Assembly (NCBI RefSeq): GCF_030296775.1
Contig: NZ_AP027742.1
Location: 2,852,001-2,916,000, forward strand
Source of the DNA: Claveliimonas bilis
GTDB taxonomy: Bacteria; Bacillota; Clostridia; Lachnospirales; Lachnospiraceae
DNA length: 64,000 nucleotides
Reading direction: 5' to 3'
Under the pieces are notes generated by a model that had not been told where the DNA came from, searched no databases, and saw nothing but the letters and a program-made list of their open reading frames with translations. Of the stretch, positions 26,625 to 35,230 are shown in pieces (the stretch's first letter is position 1; each line of letters starts with the position of its first letter). A program made the translations under genes and the position numbers.

Positions 26625-27156
26625 ATCTGTATTCCTCTCCTTCTTCCACCGTTTTCCAGGTAAAACTTCCATTCTCAAGTATCATATAGCTGTGCGGACT
26701 GTTCTCCTTCGGAATAGATACGGAACCCGGATTGATGTAGTATTTCCCGCCAAATTCTTCCAATACCGGCACGTGAGTGTGGCCGTGCAGGAGAATATCT
26801 CCTCTTTTCAGCATGGGAGGATTCTTTACATTATGCTGATGTCCGTGAGTGGCAAAGATCATTCTGCCCTCATCATACAGAATACAATACTCTGCAAGAA
26901 TGGGAAATTCCAGCACCATCTGATCCACCTCTGTGTCGCAGTTTCCTCTGACACAGAGAATTTCTTCTTTTATTTCGTTCAGCATAGCAAGTACTTCCTT
27001 GGGAGCATAATCCCTGGGCAGGTCATTTCTCGGGCCATGATAGAGGATATCACCGAGAAGAAGCAGCTTGTCCGCTTTTTCCTCACGGTACCGTTCCAAC
27101 AAAAGCCTGCAGTAATACGCGCTGCCATGTATATCTGATGCAATCAGAATCTTCAT
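26596..27156 (-). CDS. YfcE/MJ0936-family metallophosphodiesterase
   Basis: 186 residues from ATG 27156 (GGAAAGGA upstream). The calcineurin-like fold has all metal motifs: SDIHGS, LLGDILYHGPR, VRGNCD, THGHQH and LHGHTHVP. Family members cleave phosphodiesters in vitro; the cellular substrate is unknown. First gene of the run into sufC-sufB-thiM. A second family member lies at 37.3-37.8 kb. Confidence 0.92.
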   Translation of the reverse strand: MKILIASDIHGSAYYCRLLLERYREEKADKLLLLGDILYHGPRNDLPRDYAPKEVLAMLNEIKEEILCVRGNCDTEVDQMVLEFPILAEYCILYDEGRMIFATHGHQHNVKNPPMLKRGDILLHGHTHVPVLEEFGGKYYINPGSVSIPKENSPHSYMILENGSFTWKTVEEGEEYRYAGSKELNI

Positions 27157-27254
27157 AATATGATCGTCCTTTCCTGTTTGCTGTTTTACTGTGACTTTTA
27201 ATTTTAACATATATCTCTCTTTTTTTCACCCGTTTTCCCGGGAAAAATTATCTG

Positions 27255-27878
27255 TTATGAATTTTTCATCACTACACTTTCCACTACATCTGCAATATGC
27301 TCGCATTCATCTGCACATTTCTCCAGATAAGTATAAATTTCCCTCCAGGCAATCACATCCCTCACATCATTTTCTTCTGTGTGAAGCCTTCTCATACTGT
27401 CAATATATGCTTTATCTGTCTGCTCCTCATAGAAATTGATCTGTATAATACTTTCTTTTAATTTTTTGGAATGCCTGAAATCTGCAAACTCCTGTAAAAG
27501 GCAGCGCACCTCCTCGCTGCACTTGATAATGAGATCCAGCATTTTCAACGCGTCTTCCCTTATCTCTCTGATATTGTTGATGTAAATCCTGATAAAGACT
27601 TCTTCAATCTTATCCGTCAGCTCATCAATATTATAGCTAAGAGAGACAATATCTTCTCTCTCGATCGGTGTGATAAACGCTTTTGCCAGCTTGTCCGTCA
27701 TCTGATGTTTTTTTTCATCTGCCTCATGCTCTATAGCATGAAGAAGATCCAGATTTTTCTCCATCTCATCCGACCGGAAATCTGTTAAAGTTTCCTTCAG
27801 AAAATGTGCCGCCCTGCAGGAAAGCTCCGTACACTCTATAAAATTTTCAAAATAAAATAAATCCTGTTTCTTTGACAT
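27255..27878 (-). CDS. DUF47/PhoU-like regulator of phosphate transport
   Basis: 207 residues, all helical, with repeated acidic motifs (EHEADEKK and KCADECEHIADVVESVVMKNS) typical of DUF47 proteins, which bind metals and pair with Pit transporters. It starts 24 bases after pit and is probably its accessory subunit. Confidence 0.92.
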   Translation of the reverse strand: MSKKQDLFYFENFIECTELSCRAAHFLKETLTDFRSDEMEKNLDLLHAIEHEADEKKHQMTDKLAKAFITPIEREDIVSLSYNIDELTDKIEEVFIRIYINNIREIREDALKMLDLIIKCSEEVRCLLQEFADFRHSKKLKESIIQINFYEEQTDKAYIDSMRRLHTEENDVRDVIAWREIYTYLEKCADECEHIADVVESVVMKNS

Positions 27879-27902
27879 TTTTCTTCTCCTTATCTGCTTC
27901 TT

Positions 27903-28955
27903 CTATAAAATCACCATAAATAGTTTTGCCATTATAAAGCTGATCAAGCCGCATCCCGGGAAGGTAAATACCCAGGTCAGCATCATCTCCTTTACAATAT
28001 TGAAATTAATGGCAGACAGACGTTTTACTGCGCCCACACCCATAATCGCACTTGTTTTTGTGTGGGTCGTGGATACCGGGATTCCAAACAGACTGGAATA
28101 CAAAAGACACAGCGCCCCTGCAAGGTCTGCCGAAAAGCCCTGGTATCTGTCCAGCTTCACCATATCCATTCCTACTGATTTAATAATTTTCTCTCCGCCT
28201 ACACTTGTTCCCATTGCCATAACAATACTGCAAAGGAGCATAAGCCACACCGGTATCTCCATCCCGCTTACCGATGAACTGCCATTGTAAAACGCAATCC
28301 CCAGAAACAGAACACCGATAAACTTCTGTCCGTCTTGCGCCCCGTGCATAAAGCTCATGGCTGCAGCTCCTACAATCTGTGCGCCGCCGAAAAAACGATT
28401 TGCCCGGCTTCTTTCCATATTCCGGAACAATACCGTGATCAGTCTGCATATGATCCACCCTGTAGCAAATCCCAAAGCAAGACTGAGTACCAGACCGTAT
28501 ATGACCTTGATCCACTCTGCACCGTTGATCCCTTCCACTCCATGGTGAATGGCGATCGCCGCACCTGAAAGTCCGGCAATCAGACTGTGGCTTTCACTGG
28601 TAGGTATACCGAAACAGGAAGCTCCCACACTATATATCACTATAGACAAAAGTGCAGCACACAGCCCGATGAGAGCCTCATGAGTCTGGTTACCGAAATC
28701 CACCATATTACTGATCGTTGATGCTACTGAACTGTTGATCTGGGTCATCACAAATACCCCAAGAAAATTAAAAAATGCACTCATCCATATCGCTGTCCTT
28801 GCCCGAAGACACCGGGTTGCCACACAGGTTGCGATCGCATTGGGAGCATCTGTCCAGCCATTTACAAAAATAACTCCTAATGTAAGCAGTATCGTCACTG
28901 CCAGCACAGGACTTCCTGTGATTCCCGTCCAGAAGTATCCAAATGAAATTTCCAT
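27903..28955 (-). CDS. pit: Inorganic phosphate transporter, PiT family
   Basis: 350 residues from ATG 28955, preceded by GGAAGGGG; a TTG 15 bases earlier is less likely. About ten transmembrane helices with the two repeated PiT motifs, VNGWTDAPNAIATCVATRCL near the N-terminus and GIPVSTTHTKTSAIMGVG near the C-terminus. It imports phosphate (as metal phosphate) with H+ or Na+. It follows ktrA by 21 bases and is followed by its DUF47 partner. Confidence 0.95.
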   Translation of the reverse strand: MEISFGYFWTGITGSPVLAVTILLTLGVIFVNGWTDAPNAIATCVATRCLRARTAIWMSAFFNFLGVFVMTQINSSVASTISNMVDFGNQTHEALIGLCAALLSIVIYSVGASCFGIPTSESHSLIAGLSGAAIAIHHGVEGINGAEWIKVIYGLVLSLALGFATGWIICRLITVLFRNMERSRANRFFGGAQIVGAAAMSFMHGAQDGQKFIGVLFLGIAFYNGSSSVSGMEIPVWLMLLCSIVMAMGTSVGGEKIIKSVGMDMVKLDRYQGFSADLAGALCLLYSSLFGIPVSTTHTKTSAIMGVGAVKRLSAINFNIVKEMMLTWVFTFPGCGLISFIMAKLFMVIL

Positions 28956-28976
28956 ATTTTCCCCTTCCAATTACAT

Positions 28977-29645
28977 TTATATATTTCTCTCAAAGTTGTT
29001 AATATTATCAACTTTCCCGATTACTACAATAATATCTGACTCATCCAGTCGATATTCCGGCTCAAATTCAATGATTGTTTTATTTTCTCTCTCAATCGCA
29101 ATAATATTCAATCCGTGCTTCTGACGCAGCTTTATCTCTTCTATACTGCGGCCTGCCAGTTTTCCGGAAATCCTGATCTGGCGAATCTCCACACTGTCAT
29201 CCAGAGAAACATACTCCAAAAAATTACCTGACAAAAGTCTTCTCCCCAGACGAAGCGCCATATCTCTTTCCGGGTATACTACTTCAGCCCCCAATTTCTT
29301 CAATACCGCTCCCTGTTCTGCTGAAAGAGCCTTTGCGATCACACGAGGCACACCCATTTCAATGACACTCATTGTAGTCAGGACGCTGACATCTACTTTT
29401 TCTCCGATGCAGACAATTACCACATCACAATTCTGGATCCCCGCCTCTTCCAGAGTTTCCATGCTAAGATCATCCGATACAAACGCATACTCTGTATATT
29501 GCCTCATCTCTCTGATCGTACTTTCTTCTCTGTCGATCACGATCACTTCATTATCCGACTGCGCCAGTGTAACAGCCAGAGCTGTTCCAAACCGTCCCAG
29601 TCCGATCACTCCATATGTAGCTGTTGTTTTTCTTTTCTTCATCAT
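28977..29645 (-). CDS. Potassium uptake regulatory subunit (TrkA/KtrA family)
   Basis: 222 residues. An N-terminal Rossmann RCK domain with GVIGLGRFGTALAVTLA and an acidic end of strand 2 (VIDRE), then a C-terminal TrkA-C domain. It forms the cytosolic gating ring of the KtrB/TrkH-type channel encoded just upstream. One RCK plus one TrkA-C is the Ktr arrangement, against two tandem copies in Proteobacterial TrkA. Confidence 0.94.
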   Translation of the reverse strand: MMKKRKTTATYGVIGLGRFGTALAVTLAQSDNEVIVIDREESTIREMRQYTEYAFVSDDLSMETLEEAGIQNCDVVIVCIGEKVDVSVLTTMSVIEMGVPRVIAKALSAEQGAVLKKLGAEVVYPERDMALRLGRRLLSGNFLEYVSLDDSVEIRQIRISGKLAGRSIEEIKLRQKHGLNIIAIERENKTIIEFEPEYRLDESDIIVVIGKVDNINNFERNI

Positions 29646-29690
29646 CCGCCTTGATTCCTTTCTACTTTATTTCTGCCTTTCCCAATCTCT

Positions 29691-30992
29691 TTATCCGATA
29701 GCAATGCTTTCTTCGGAATAGCGTATTGCAGATTCCGGACGACTGATCCACATAGTCAGTAAGGTGAATGCTCCCAGTCTTCCGATAAACATGACCGAAA
29801 TGATCACCAGCTTGCCCGCCGTACAAAGTTCCGGCGTAATGCCAGTGGACAGACCCACTGTACCGAAAGCGGAAACTACCTCAAAAAATATCTGGATAAA
29901 GCTGCAGTCCGGTTCCAATATGCACATGAAAAATGTAGCGATGCAGACAACTGTTATAGACAGAACGGTGATCATACATGCTTTAGAAACGTTTTTCTGA
30001 GAGATTTCTCTGTGAAAAGCGCTGACATTTCGTTTCGTACATGCACTTCTTGCTGCCTGTATCATAACAAAAAACGTACTGGTTTTTATTCCTCCTCCTG
30101 TCGATCCCGGAGAGGCCCCTATAAACATAAGGATACAAAGTACAAACAAGCCTGCATTGCTGAAAGTACCGATAGGATACGTAGAAAAGCCTGCTGTCCT
30201 CGCCGAAACGCTCTGAAAAAACGCTCCAAGCCATGAAATATCTTCTGTCCACTTTAAAAGAAACATTCCTGCCGCCACCAACACTGCACTGGTAACAATC
30301 ACGATCTTGGAATGAAATGATAATAGTTTAAAACGGCGATGCCGCCCAATATCCAAGATTACAAGGAAGCCGAGCCCTCCTGCCAGGATCAGAAAACTGG
30401 TAGTGAAATTCAGCAGAATATTTTCCTGATAAGGAATCAGATTTCTTAATCCTCCCAAAATATCAAATCCGGAATTATTAAAGGCAGCCACTGAATGAAA
30501 AATGCTGATCCCGGCTGCATGAAGCGGTTCATAATCCCGTGAAAAGACAAGAAAACTAAGCAGCGCTCCCACCGCTTCAAAACTCACTGTCATAAACAGC
30601 ACCGCCTTAACCAAACGTACGATCCCCCGATAATTATCAATATTCAAAGCTTCCTTTACCAAAAGCCTGCTCTTGATACTCACTCGTTTGCCGGCAGCCA
30701 GCATCAGACCTACACCTACGGAACTTACGCCCAGACCTCCTATCTGGATCAGAACGGCCACAAGCCCCTGTCCGAATGCCGTAAAATGATCCGCCGTATC
30801 TATAGCGATCAGTCCGGTCACGCAGACTGCACTGGTAGATGTAAACAAAGCGTCAATAAAAGAAACTTCTGCCCCGCTTCTGACAGAAAACGGCATACAA
30901 AGAAGCAGCGCCCCGACAAGGATCACCGCTGCAAAGCCTGCAGTAATAAGGCGGCCCGGAGGCTGCCGCCGAAAAAAACTGTCATTATTCAA
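29691..30992 (-). CDS. Potassium uptake membrane subunit (TrkH/KtrB family)
   Basis: 433 residues from a TTG at 30992, chosen because AGGTGG lies 4 bases upstream and the product then starts shortly before the first pore helix, as in KtrB; the frame is open a further 57 codons but that sequence does not look like the family. About eight membrane helices with four selectivity loops (for example AVCVTGL, NNSGFD, GASPGSTGGGIKTSTF, GTVGLSTG). It imports K+ with the RCK subunit downstream. Confidence 0.92.
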   Translation of the reverse strand: MNNDSFFRRQPPGRLITAGFAAVILVGALLLCMPFSVRSGAEVSFIDALFTSTSAVCVTGLIAIDTADHFTAFGQGLVAVLIQIGGLGVSSVGVGLMLAAGKRVSIKSRLLVKEALNIDNYRGIVRLVKAVLFMTVSFEAVGALLSFLVFSRDYEPLHAAGISIFHSVAAFNNSGFDILGGLRNLIPYQENILLNFTTSFLILAGGLGFLVILDIGRHRRFKLLSFHSKIVIVTSAVLVAAGMFLLKWTEDISWLGAFFQSVSARTAGFSTYPIGTFSNAGLFVLCILMFIGASPGSTGGGIKTSTFFVMIQAARSACTKRNVSAFHREISQKNVSKACMITVLSITVVCIATFFMCILEPDCSFIQIFFEVVSAFGTVGLSTGITPELCTAGKLVIISVMFIGRLGAFTLLTMWISRPESAIRYSEESIAIG

Positions 30993-31036
30993 TTTTCCAC
31001 CTGCTTTCTTTTTGAAACATACGCAATATACTTCGA

Positions 31037-31459
31037 TCAAATGAAAGCAGCGCGTTTTTTTCCGTCTTTTTTCTGTTGGATAACTAAATCGCACAAGAAA
31101 CGTGCCAAAGGATAAAAATAAGACTGCAAATATGCTCCATAAACTTTTTTCAGAAAAGCCCACGCAAAAAAGACTGCTGATGCAAAGAAAATCAGACAGA
31201 ATAATACAGATATTTTAGATAAACCGGCCTTCATTCTCCGGCCGCACTCTACCTTAAGAACCGCCTGGTGCTGCAGAAAATCCCAGGAATCCATACTCTG
31301 AAAATCAATATGCTTTCCTGTCTTTGAGGCAACAACCTCCTGTTTCTGTTCATCCGCCACCGAATATTCCAGGCTCTGTACCGGAATTTCCAAGGACACA
31401 AAAACACTAATATATATCATACATAAGGCAAGAATTATCTTACAAAATCTGCTATACAT
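31037..31459 (-). CDS. Two-helix membrane protein, unknown
   Basis: 140 residues from ATG 31459 (GGGAG 8 bases upstream; an in-frame ATG at 31495 lacks a site). A transmembrane helix at about 6-24, an outside loop of some 55 residues rich in Gln, Glu and Asp, a second helix near 83-105, and a basic tail ending KKDGKKR. No family is recognised. It ends 44 bases before the potassium transporter gene and may be transcribed with it. Confidence 0.55.
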   Translation of the reverse strand: MYSRFCKIILALCMIYISVFVSLEIPVQSLEYSVADEQKQEVVASKTGKHIDFQSMDSWDFLQHQAVLKVECGRRMKAGLSKISVLFCLIFFASAVFFAWAFLKKVYGAYLQSYFYPLARFLCDLVIQQKKDGKKRAAFI

Positions 31460-31534
31460 TTCACTCTCTCCCGGCTGGAAGGCTTTTTGTTTCACAGGGA
31501 AACCTTGCTGCGAACTTTCCTCTCAAATAAAAAA

Positions 31535-31614
31535 TGCGGATGACAGGAATCGAACCTGCACACCGAAGTACTAGATCCTAAGTCTAGCGCGTCTGCCAGT
31601 TCCGCCACATCCGC
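31535..31614 (-). tRNA. tRNA-Leu (anticodon UAG)
   Basis: Acceptor GCGGATG/CATCCGC, anticodon loop CTTAGGA reading UAG, T-arm GGTTCGATTCC. No encoded CCA. It has its own promoter and lies beyond the terminator of the six-tRNA cluster. Confidence 0.95.
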
Positions 31615-31663
31615 ATAATAATAAAAGTTTCTATATAGCAAACCGCTAAAGCCTGCAGATAAT

Positions 31664-31692
31664 AGTTTACGCACCCATCCATCCTTTGTCAA
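31664..31692 (-). promoter_or_regulatory. Promoter of tRNA-Leu
   Basis: TTGACA (31687-31692) and TAAACT (31664-31669), 17-base spacer, about 50 bases before the tRNA. Confidence 0.6.
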
Positions 31693-31788
31693 GTAATAAT
31701 TTGATTTAGATTTAACATAATTTAATTTATATTTACCCAGGCAACTGAGAGGGACAGCTTTCTTCCCGAAGGTTAACGCCGCACGTTC

Positions 31789-31832
31789 AAAAAACAGCGG
31801 AAAGCCTTTCGATTGGCTTTCCGCTGTTTTTT
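31789..31832 (-). terminator. Terminator of the tRNA cluster
   Basis: CAGCGGAAAGCC pairs with GGCTTTCCGCTG (12 bases, loop of 8), followed by TTTTTT on the minus strand, just after tRNA-Lys. Confidence 0.9.
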
Positions 31833-31837
31833 AATAA

Positions 31838-31910
31838 TGAGCGTGCGGGGATTCGAACCCCGGACAACTTGATTAAAAGTCAAGTGCTCTACCACCTGAG
31901 CTACACGCCC
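31838..31910 (-). tRNA. tRNA-Lys (anticodon UUU)
   Basis: GGGCGTG acceptor, TAGCTCAG D-arm, anticodon loop CTTTTAA reading UUU, GGTTCGAATCC T-arm; no encoded CCA. Last tRNA of the cluster before the terminator. Confidence 0.96.
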
Positions 31911-31918
31911 GTATAAAA

Positions 31919-31990
31919 CTGGGCTAGTTGGATTCGAACCAACGAATGCAGGAGTCAAAGTCCTGTGCCTTACCGCTTGGCGATAGCCCA
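31919..31990 (-). tRNA. tRNA-Gln (anticodon UUG)
   Basis: TGGGCTA/TAGCCCA acceptor, anticodon loop CTTTGAC reading UUG, standard T-arm; discriminator G; no encoded CCA. Eight bases before tRNA-Lys. Confidence 0.96.
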
Positions 31991-32008
31991 ATAGCCCTTT
32001 CGGGTTAA

Positions 32009-32083
32009 GGTGGATACAGGGATTCGAACCCTGGGCCTCCAGAGCCACAATCTGGCGCGCTAACCAACTGCGCTATACCCACC
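32009..32083 (-). tRNA. tRNA-His (anticodon GUG)
   Basis: GTGGGTA/TATCCAC acceptor with an encoded extra 5' G (32083) facing discriminator C, the His identity pair. Anticodon loop TTGTGGC reading GUG. No encoded CCA. Confidence 0.96.
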
Positions 32084-32146
32084 ATATCCTATGTTCTCCA
32101 TCTGCCAGACCTGATCCAAGACAATATGGACTGACTCGGCGCTGAG

Positions 32147-32152
32147 ATTATA
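32147..32152 (-). promoter_or_regulatory. Possible internal promoter -10 before tRNA-His
   Basis: A perfect TATAAT on the minus strand in the 183-base spacer between tRNA-Arg and tRNA-His, with only a weak TTATGA 17 bases upstream. It may restart transcription for the His-Gln-Lys half of the cluster. Confidence 0.35.
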
Positions 32153-32243
32153 TGATCAGATCATATCTCTCATAACCTGTCCGCACTTCGCCGTTTCCAA
32201 TCTTACTCTGCCTTTGGCTCGTCTTGATGGACGGCTTATGGTC

Positions 32244-32263
32244 GATCAGACAAAAGTCTGATC
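32244..32263 (-). other. Hairpin directly after tRNA-Arg
   Basis: GATCAGAC and GTCTGATC form a perfect 8-base stem with a 4-base loop 3 bases beyond the tRNA-Arg 3' end. There is no T-tract, so it may be a processing signal rather than a terminator. Confidence 0.4.
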
Positions 32264-32266
32264 CAG

Positions 32267-32340
32267 CGAGCCTGGGGGGATTCGAACCCTCGACCTACGG
32301 CTTAGAAGGCCGTTGCTCTATCCAGCTGAGCTACAGACTC
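32267..32340 (-). tRNA. tRNA-Arg (anticodon UCU)
   Basis: GAGTCTG/CAGGCTC acceptor, TAGCTCAGCTGGATAGAGC D-arm, anticodon loop CTTCTAA reading UCU; no encoded CCA. Confidence 0.96.
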
Positions 32341-32372
32341 ATTTTTCTCAAAGCACTTCAGGGCTTTAAGAA

Positions 32373-32443
32373 AGCGGGTGATGGGAATCGAACCCACGTA
32401 TCTAGCTTGGAAGGCTAGTGTTCTACCATTGAACTACACCCGC
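32373..32443 (-). tRNA. tRNA-Gly (anticodon UCC)
   Basis: GCGGGTG/CACCCGC acceptor, anticodon loop CTTCCAA reading UCC, 71 bases as usual for Gly; no encoded CCA. Confidence 0.96.
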
Positions 32444-32450
32444 ATAAATA

Positions 32451-32525
<75 letters not shown>

Positions 32526-32565
32526 ATGTCTATTTTATTCTGCTCACTTACGTGGCACAAGAATG

Positions 32566-32594
32566 ATTATATATGAACAAGTAATAATTGTCAA
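32566..32594 (-). promoter_or_regulatory. Consensus promoter of the tRNA cluster
   Basis: Perfect TTGACA (32589-32594) and perfect TATAAT (32566-32571) with a 17-base spacer, about 40 bases before tRNA-Pro; fits a strongly expressed stable-RNA operon. Confidence 0.85.
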
Positions 32595-32678
32595 CAATTT
32601 TTTTTAGTTTTTTATCACAAGCATATTTTCAGTTCTTTTTCCGCTTCCGGGCGAAAAAACACTCTCTTTCCATAGCTG

Positions 32679-33050
32679 CTAAGAGATCCCCAAAACCTTG
32701 TAGCCCGCCTTTTCCACTGTGTTTTTCAAAACTTCTTCCGCAACTTCCCGGTCATAGGAAATGACTGCTCTGCCTTTGGACAGGCTGACATCAGCCCGGA
32801 CGCCGTCAATCTGGTTTAATGCTTTCGTCACGCTCATCGCACAATGTTCACAATGCATTCCGGTAATTTCTATTGTCTTTTTTCCAATCACCGGACCGTC
32901 CAGCTTCTTCTTTTTCATCTTAGCAGCAGAGCAGCTTCCTCCCGCCGGGCATCCGACACATTTCACACCGTTTCTTTTCGCTTTGATCAGATACGAAACC
33001 GCGCTGCCGATAACAACCGCCAGAATAATGATCACAATAATATTCGTCAT
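32679..33050 (-). CDS. FeoB-associated Cys-rich membrane protein fused to a heavy-metal-associated domain
   Basis: 123 residues from ATG 33050 (AAAGGA 8 bases upstream; earlier ATG codons lie on or before the ribosome site). The N-terminus is a transmembrane helix (4-23) followed by the CVGCPAGGSC cluster (Cys31, 34, 40) of the FeoB-associated Cys-rich family. The C-terminal 65 residues form an HMA (CopZ/MerP-like) domain with GMHCEHC (Cys67, Cys70). Placed 72 bases after feoB. The Cys-rich part is thought to help Fe(II) uptake; the HMA domain suggests handling of a thiophilic metal or metal transfer from the pore. Confidence 0.85.
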   Translation of the reverse strand: MTNIIVIIILAVVIGSAVSYLIKAKRNGVKCVGCPAGGSCSAAKMKKKKLDGPVIGKKTIEITGMHCEHCAMSVTKALNQIDGVRADVSLSKGRAVISYDREVAEEVLKNTVEKAGYKVLGIS

Positions 33051-33122
33051 AAATGTCATCCTTTCCTTTTTCAATGTCAAGCGGCGGACAAATCTCCTTG
33101 CCCACCGCTATCATTATGCCAC

Positions 33123-35126
33123 TTATTTGGCTACATGCAAACTGTATTCTCCCACAAACTCTCTGTCTGACCGGCGAATCCTCCATATAATGATTGCCGC
33201 AAACACGAGAACTGCGATCAAACCTGGAATAAATGCGGTTCCCAGAGAACCGGTCGTTACCAGCGTACCGATCTGATATACAAGGAACGCTACTGTATAA
33301 CCGGTTGCAAGCTGAAGACAAATACCGCCAAACAGCCATTTCCCGCTCTTCATCTCCGAGTTCATTGCCCCCAGAGCAGCAAAGCAGGGCGGCGTATATA
33401 AGTTGAACATCAGATAAGCAAGGGCTGCCACTTTTGTAAGTCCCATGATCGTCGCTACTTCGTTTCCACTTCCGACCAGGGCCAATTCTTCTGTATCGAT
33501 CAGATTTGTAACACCATAGACAACTGCCAGAGTACCTACTACATTTTCCTTTGCAATAAATCCTGTGATAGCTGCCGCTGCAAGCTGCCACACCCCAAAT
33601 CCAAGAGGAATGAACAGAACTGCAAACGGATGCGCAATACTTGCAAGAATAGAAGTATCTGCCGCTCCTTCCTCAACAACCTGGAACTGCCAGTTAAATG
33701 TCTGCATGATCTGTACCACTGTATTGCACACTAAAATAATTGTTCCGGCTTTTATAATATATGCTTTGCCACGCTCAAGCATAGAAATACATGCTCTCTT
33801 CAGGCTGGGAATTTTATATTCCGGCAGCTCGATGATAAAGAATGATTTCCGGTATTTCTGCCCTGTAATCCTCTTAACAAGCAGCGCTCCTAAAAGAACC
33901 AGTAAAATACCAACCAGATACATCGTAGCAGATACCCACCAGGCATCTGCAAAAAATGCGCCTGCAAATAAAGCAATAACCGGGATTTTAGCTCCGCACG
34001 GCATAAACGGCGTCAGCATCGCTGTTGTTCTGCGCTCCCTCTCGTTGCGGATCGTACGGGAAGCCATAACGCCGGGAATCGCACATCCTGTACCAATTAC
34101 CATAGGAATCACAGATTTTCCGGAAAGTCCTACTCTCTTGAAGATCGGGTCAAGCACTACAGTTGCACGAGCCATATATCCACAGTCTTCCAAAAGAGCA
34201 ATAAGAAAATACATTACCATTACCAGTGGAAGGAATCCGACAACCGCACCGACGCCGCCAATGATACCATCCACCAGCAAAGCCTGCAGAAGCGGATTGG
34301 CATTTTCCATCAGTCCTCCGACCCAGCCCTGGAAGGTTTCTATCCAGGCAACCAGCCAGTCGGCGATCCAGGTACCCAGTGTAGTCTGCGATATGTAAAA
34401 CACAAGGAAAATAACAACGACAAAAATCGGGATCCCGACAATTTTATGTGTAATTACATCATCAATTTTATCCTGTGCATTTTTATCTTTTGTAAAAACG
34501 GTTCTCTTTTCTACTTGCTTTACAATTCCGTTTACAAATTCAAAACGTTTTCTGTCAGCAGCTTCCACCGCATTCTTATCTTTCAGGTTGATATCCGCCT
34601 GTATATAAGGTGCCTCCTGTTTTGCCCCCTTTAAAGCAGCCGCCTGATTTACCGCTTCTTTCAGCCCTTCATGACCGGAAGAAGTGGAGACCGTTTTCAC
34701 TACCGGACAGCCCAGTTTTTCAGACAAACGTCTTTCATCAATCTCTGTTTTTTTCTTTGCCGTAATATCGCTTTTATTCAGCGCTACCACCACCGGAATA
34801 CCCAGCTCCAGAAGCTGCGTCGTAAAAAACAGACTTCTGCTTAAGTTTGTAGCATCCACAATATTAATGATAGCATCCGGTTTTTCATCTTTTACATAAC
34901 TGCTTGTAATACTTTCTTCCGAAGTAAAAGGAGACATGGAATAGGCTCCCGGAAGGTCAACCGCCACCAGGTCTTCTGTCCCATCATAATAAGCTTTTTT
35001 GATCGAGCTTTCCTTCTTCTCCACTGTAACACCGGCCCAGTTTCCCACACGTTCGTTTCTTCCCGTCAGTGCATTGTACATTGTTGTCTTTCCACTGTTT
35101 GGATTTCCCGCAAAAGCAATCCTCAT
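33123..35126 (-). CDS. feoB: Ferrous iron transporter FeoB
   Basis: 667 residues. The N-terminal G domain has AGNPNSGKTT (G1, residues 5-14), the T-containing switch GVTVEKKE, DLPGAYS (G3) and NKSD (G4). A helical GDI-type region follows, then about eight membrane helices with two Gate motifs and the conserved GTGCAIPGVMASRTI stretch. It imports Fe2+ under anaerobic conditions, powered or gated by GTP. Between feoA and the Cys-rich helper gene; preceded by its own palindromic metal-box-like sequences. Confidence 0.97.
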   Translation of the reverse strand: MRIAFAGNPNSGKTTMYNALTGRNERVGNWAGVTVEKKESSIKKAYYDGTEDLVAVDLPGAYSMSPFTSEESITSSYVKDEKPDAIINIVDATNLSRSLFFTTQLLELGIPVVVALNKSDITAKKKTEIDERRLSEKLGCPVVKTVSTSSGHEGLKEAVNQAAALKGAKQEAPYIQADINLKDKNAVEAADRKRFEFVNGIVKQVEKRTVFTKDKNAQDKIDDVITHKIVGIPIFVVVIFLVFYISQTTLGTWIADWLVAWIETFQGWVGGLMENANPLLQALLVDGIIGGVGAVVGFLPLVMVMYFLIALLEDCGYMARATVVLDPIFKRVGLSGKSVIPMVIGTGCAIPGVMASRTIRNERERRTTAMLTPFMPCGAKIPVIALFAGAFFADAWWVSATMYLVGILLVLLGALLVKRITGQKYRKSFFIIELPEYKIPSLKRACISMLERGKAYIIKAGTIILVCNTVVQIMQTFNWQFQVVEEGAADTSILASIAHPFAVLFIPLGFGVWQLAAAAITGFIAKENVVGTLAVVYGVTNLIDTEELALVGSGNEVATIMGLTKVAALAYLMFNLYTPPCFAALGAMNSEMKSGKWLFGGICLQLATGYTVAFLVYQIGTLVTTGSLGTAFIPGLIAVLVFAAIIIWRIRRSDREFVGEYSLHVAK

Positions 35127-35153
35127 AATGCAAATTCCTCCTTCACTCTTTTG

Positions 35154-35188
35154 ATTAGCATTTACTAATTTTAATTAGCTATAACTAA
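35154..35188 (-). promoter_or_regulatory. Two tandem dyad boxes upstream of feoB
   Basis: ATTAG-N6-CTAAT (35154-35169) and TTAG-N6-CTAA (35175-35188) lie head to tail in the feoA-feoB gap. They share half-sites with the palindrome in the feoA promoter and look like operators of a DtxR/IdeR- or Fur-type iron repressor (inference from the half-site and context). Confidence 0.6.
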
Positions 35189-35199
35189 CATATTTGTTT

Positions 35200-35230
35200 A
35201 AAAAAACAGTGAACCAGTTCACCATTTTTT
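35200..35230. terminator. Hairpin between feoA and feoB
   Basis: GTGAAC-CA-GTTCAC (35209-35222) flanked by A-run and T-run on opposite sides, 7 bases after the feoA stop. It can terminate or attenuate the feoA transcript, so that feoB may be partly driven from its own boxes. Confidence 0.55.
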
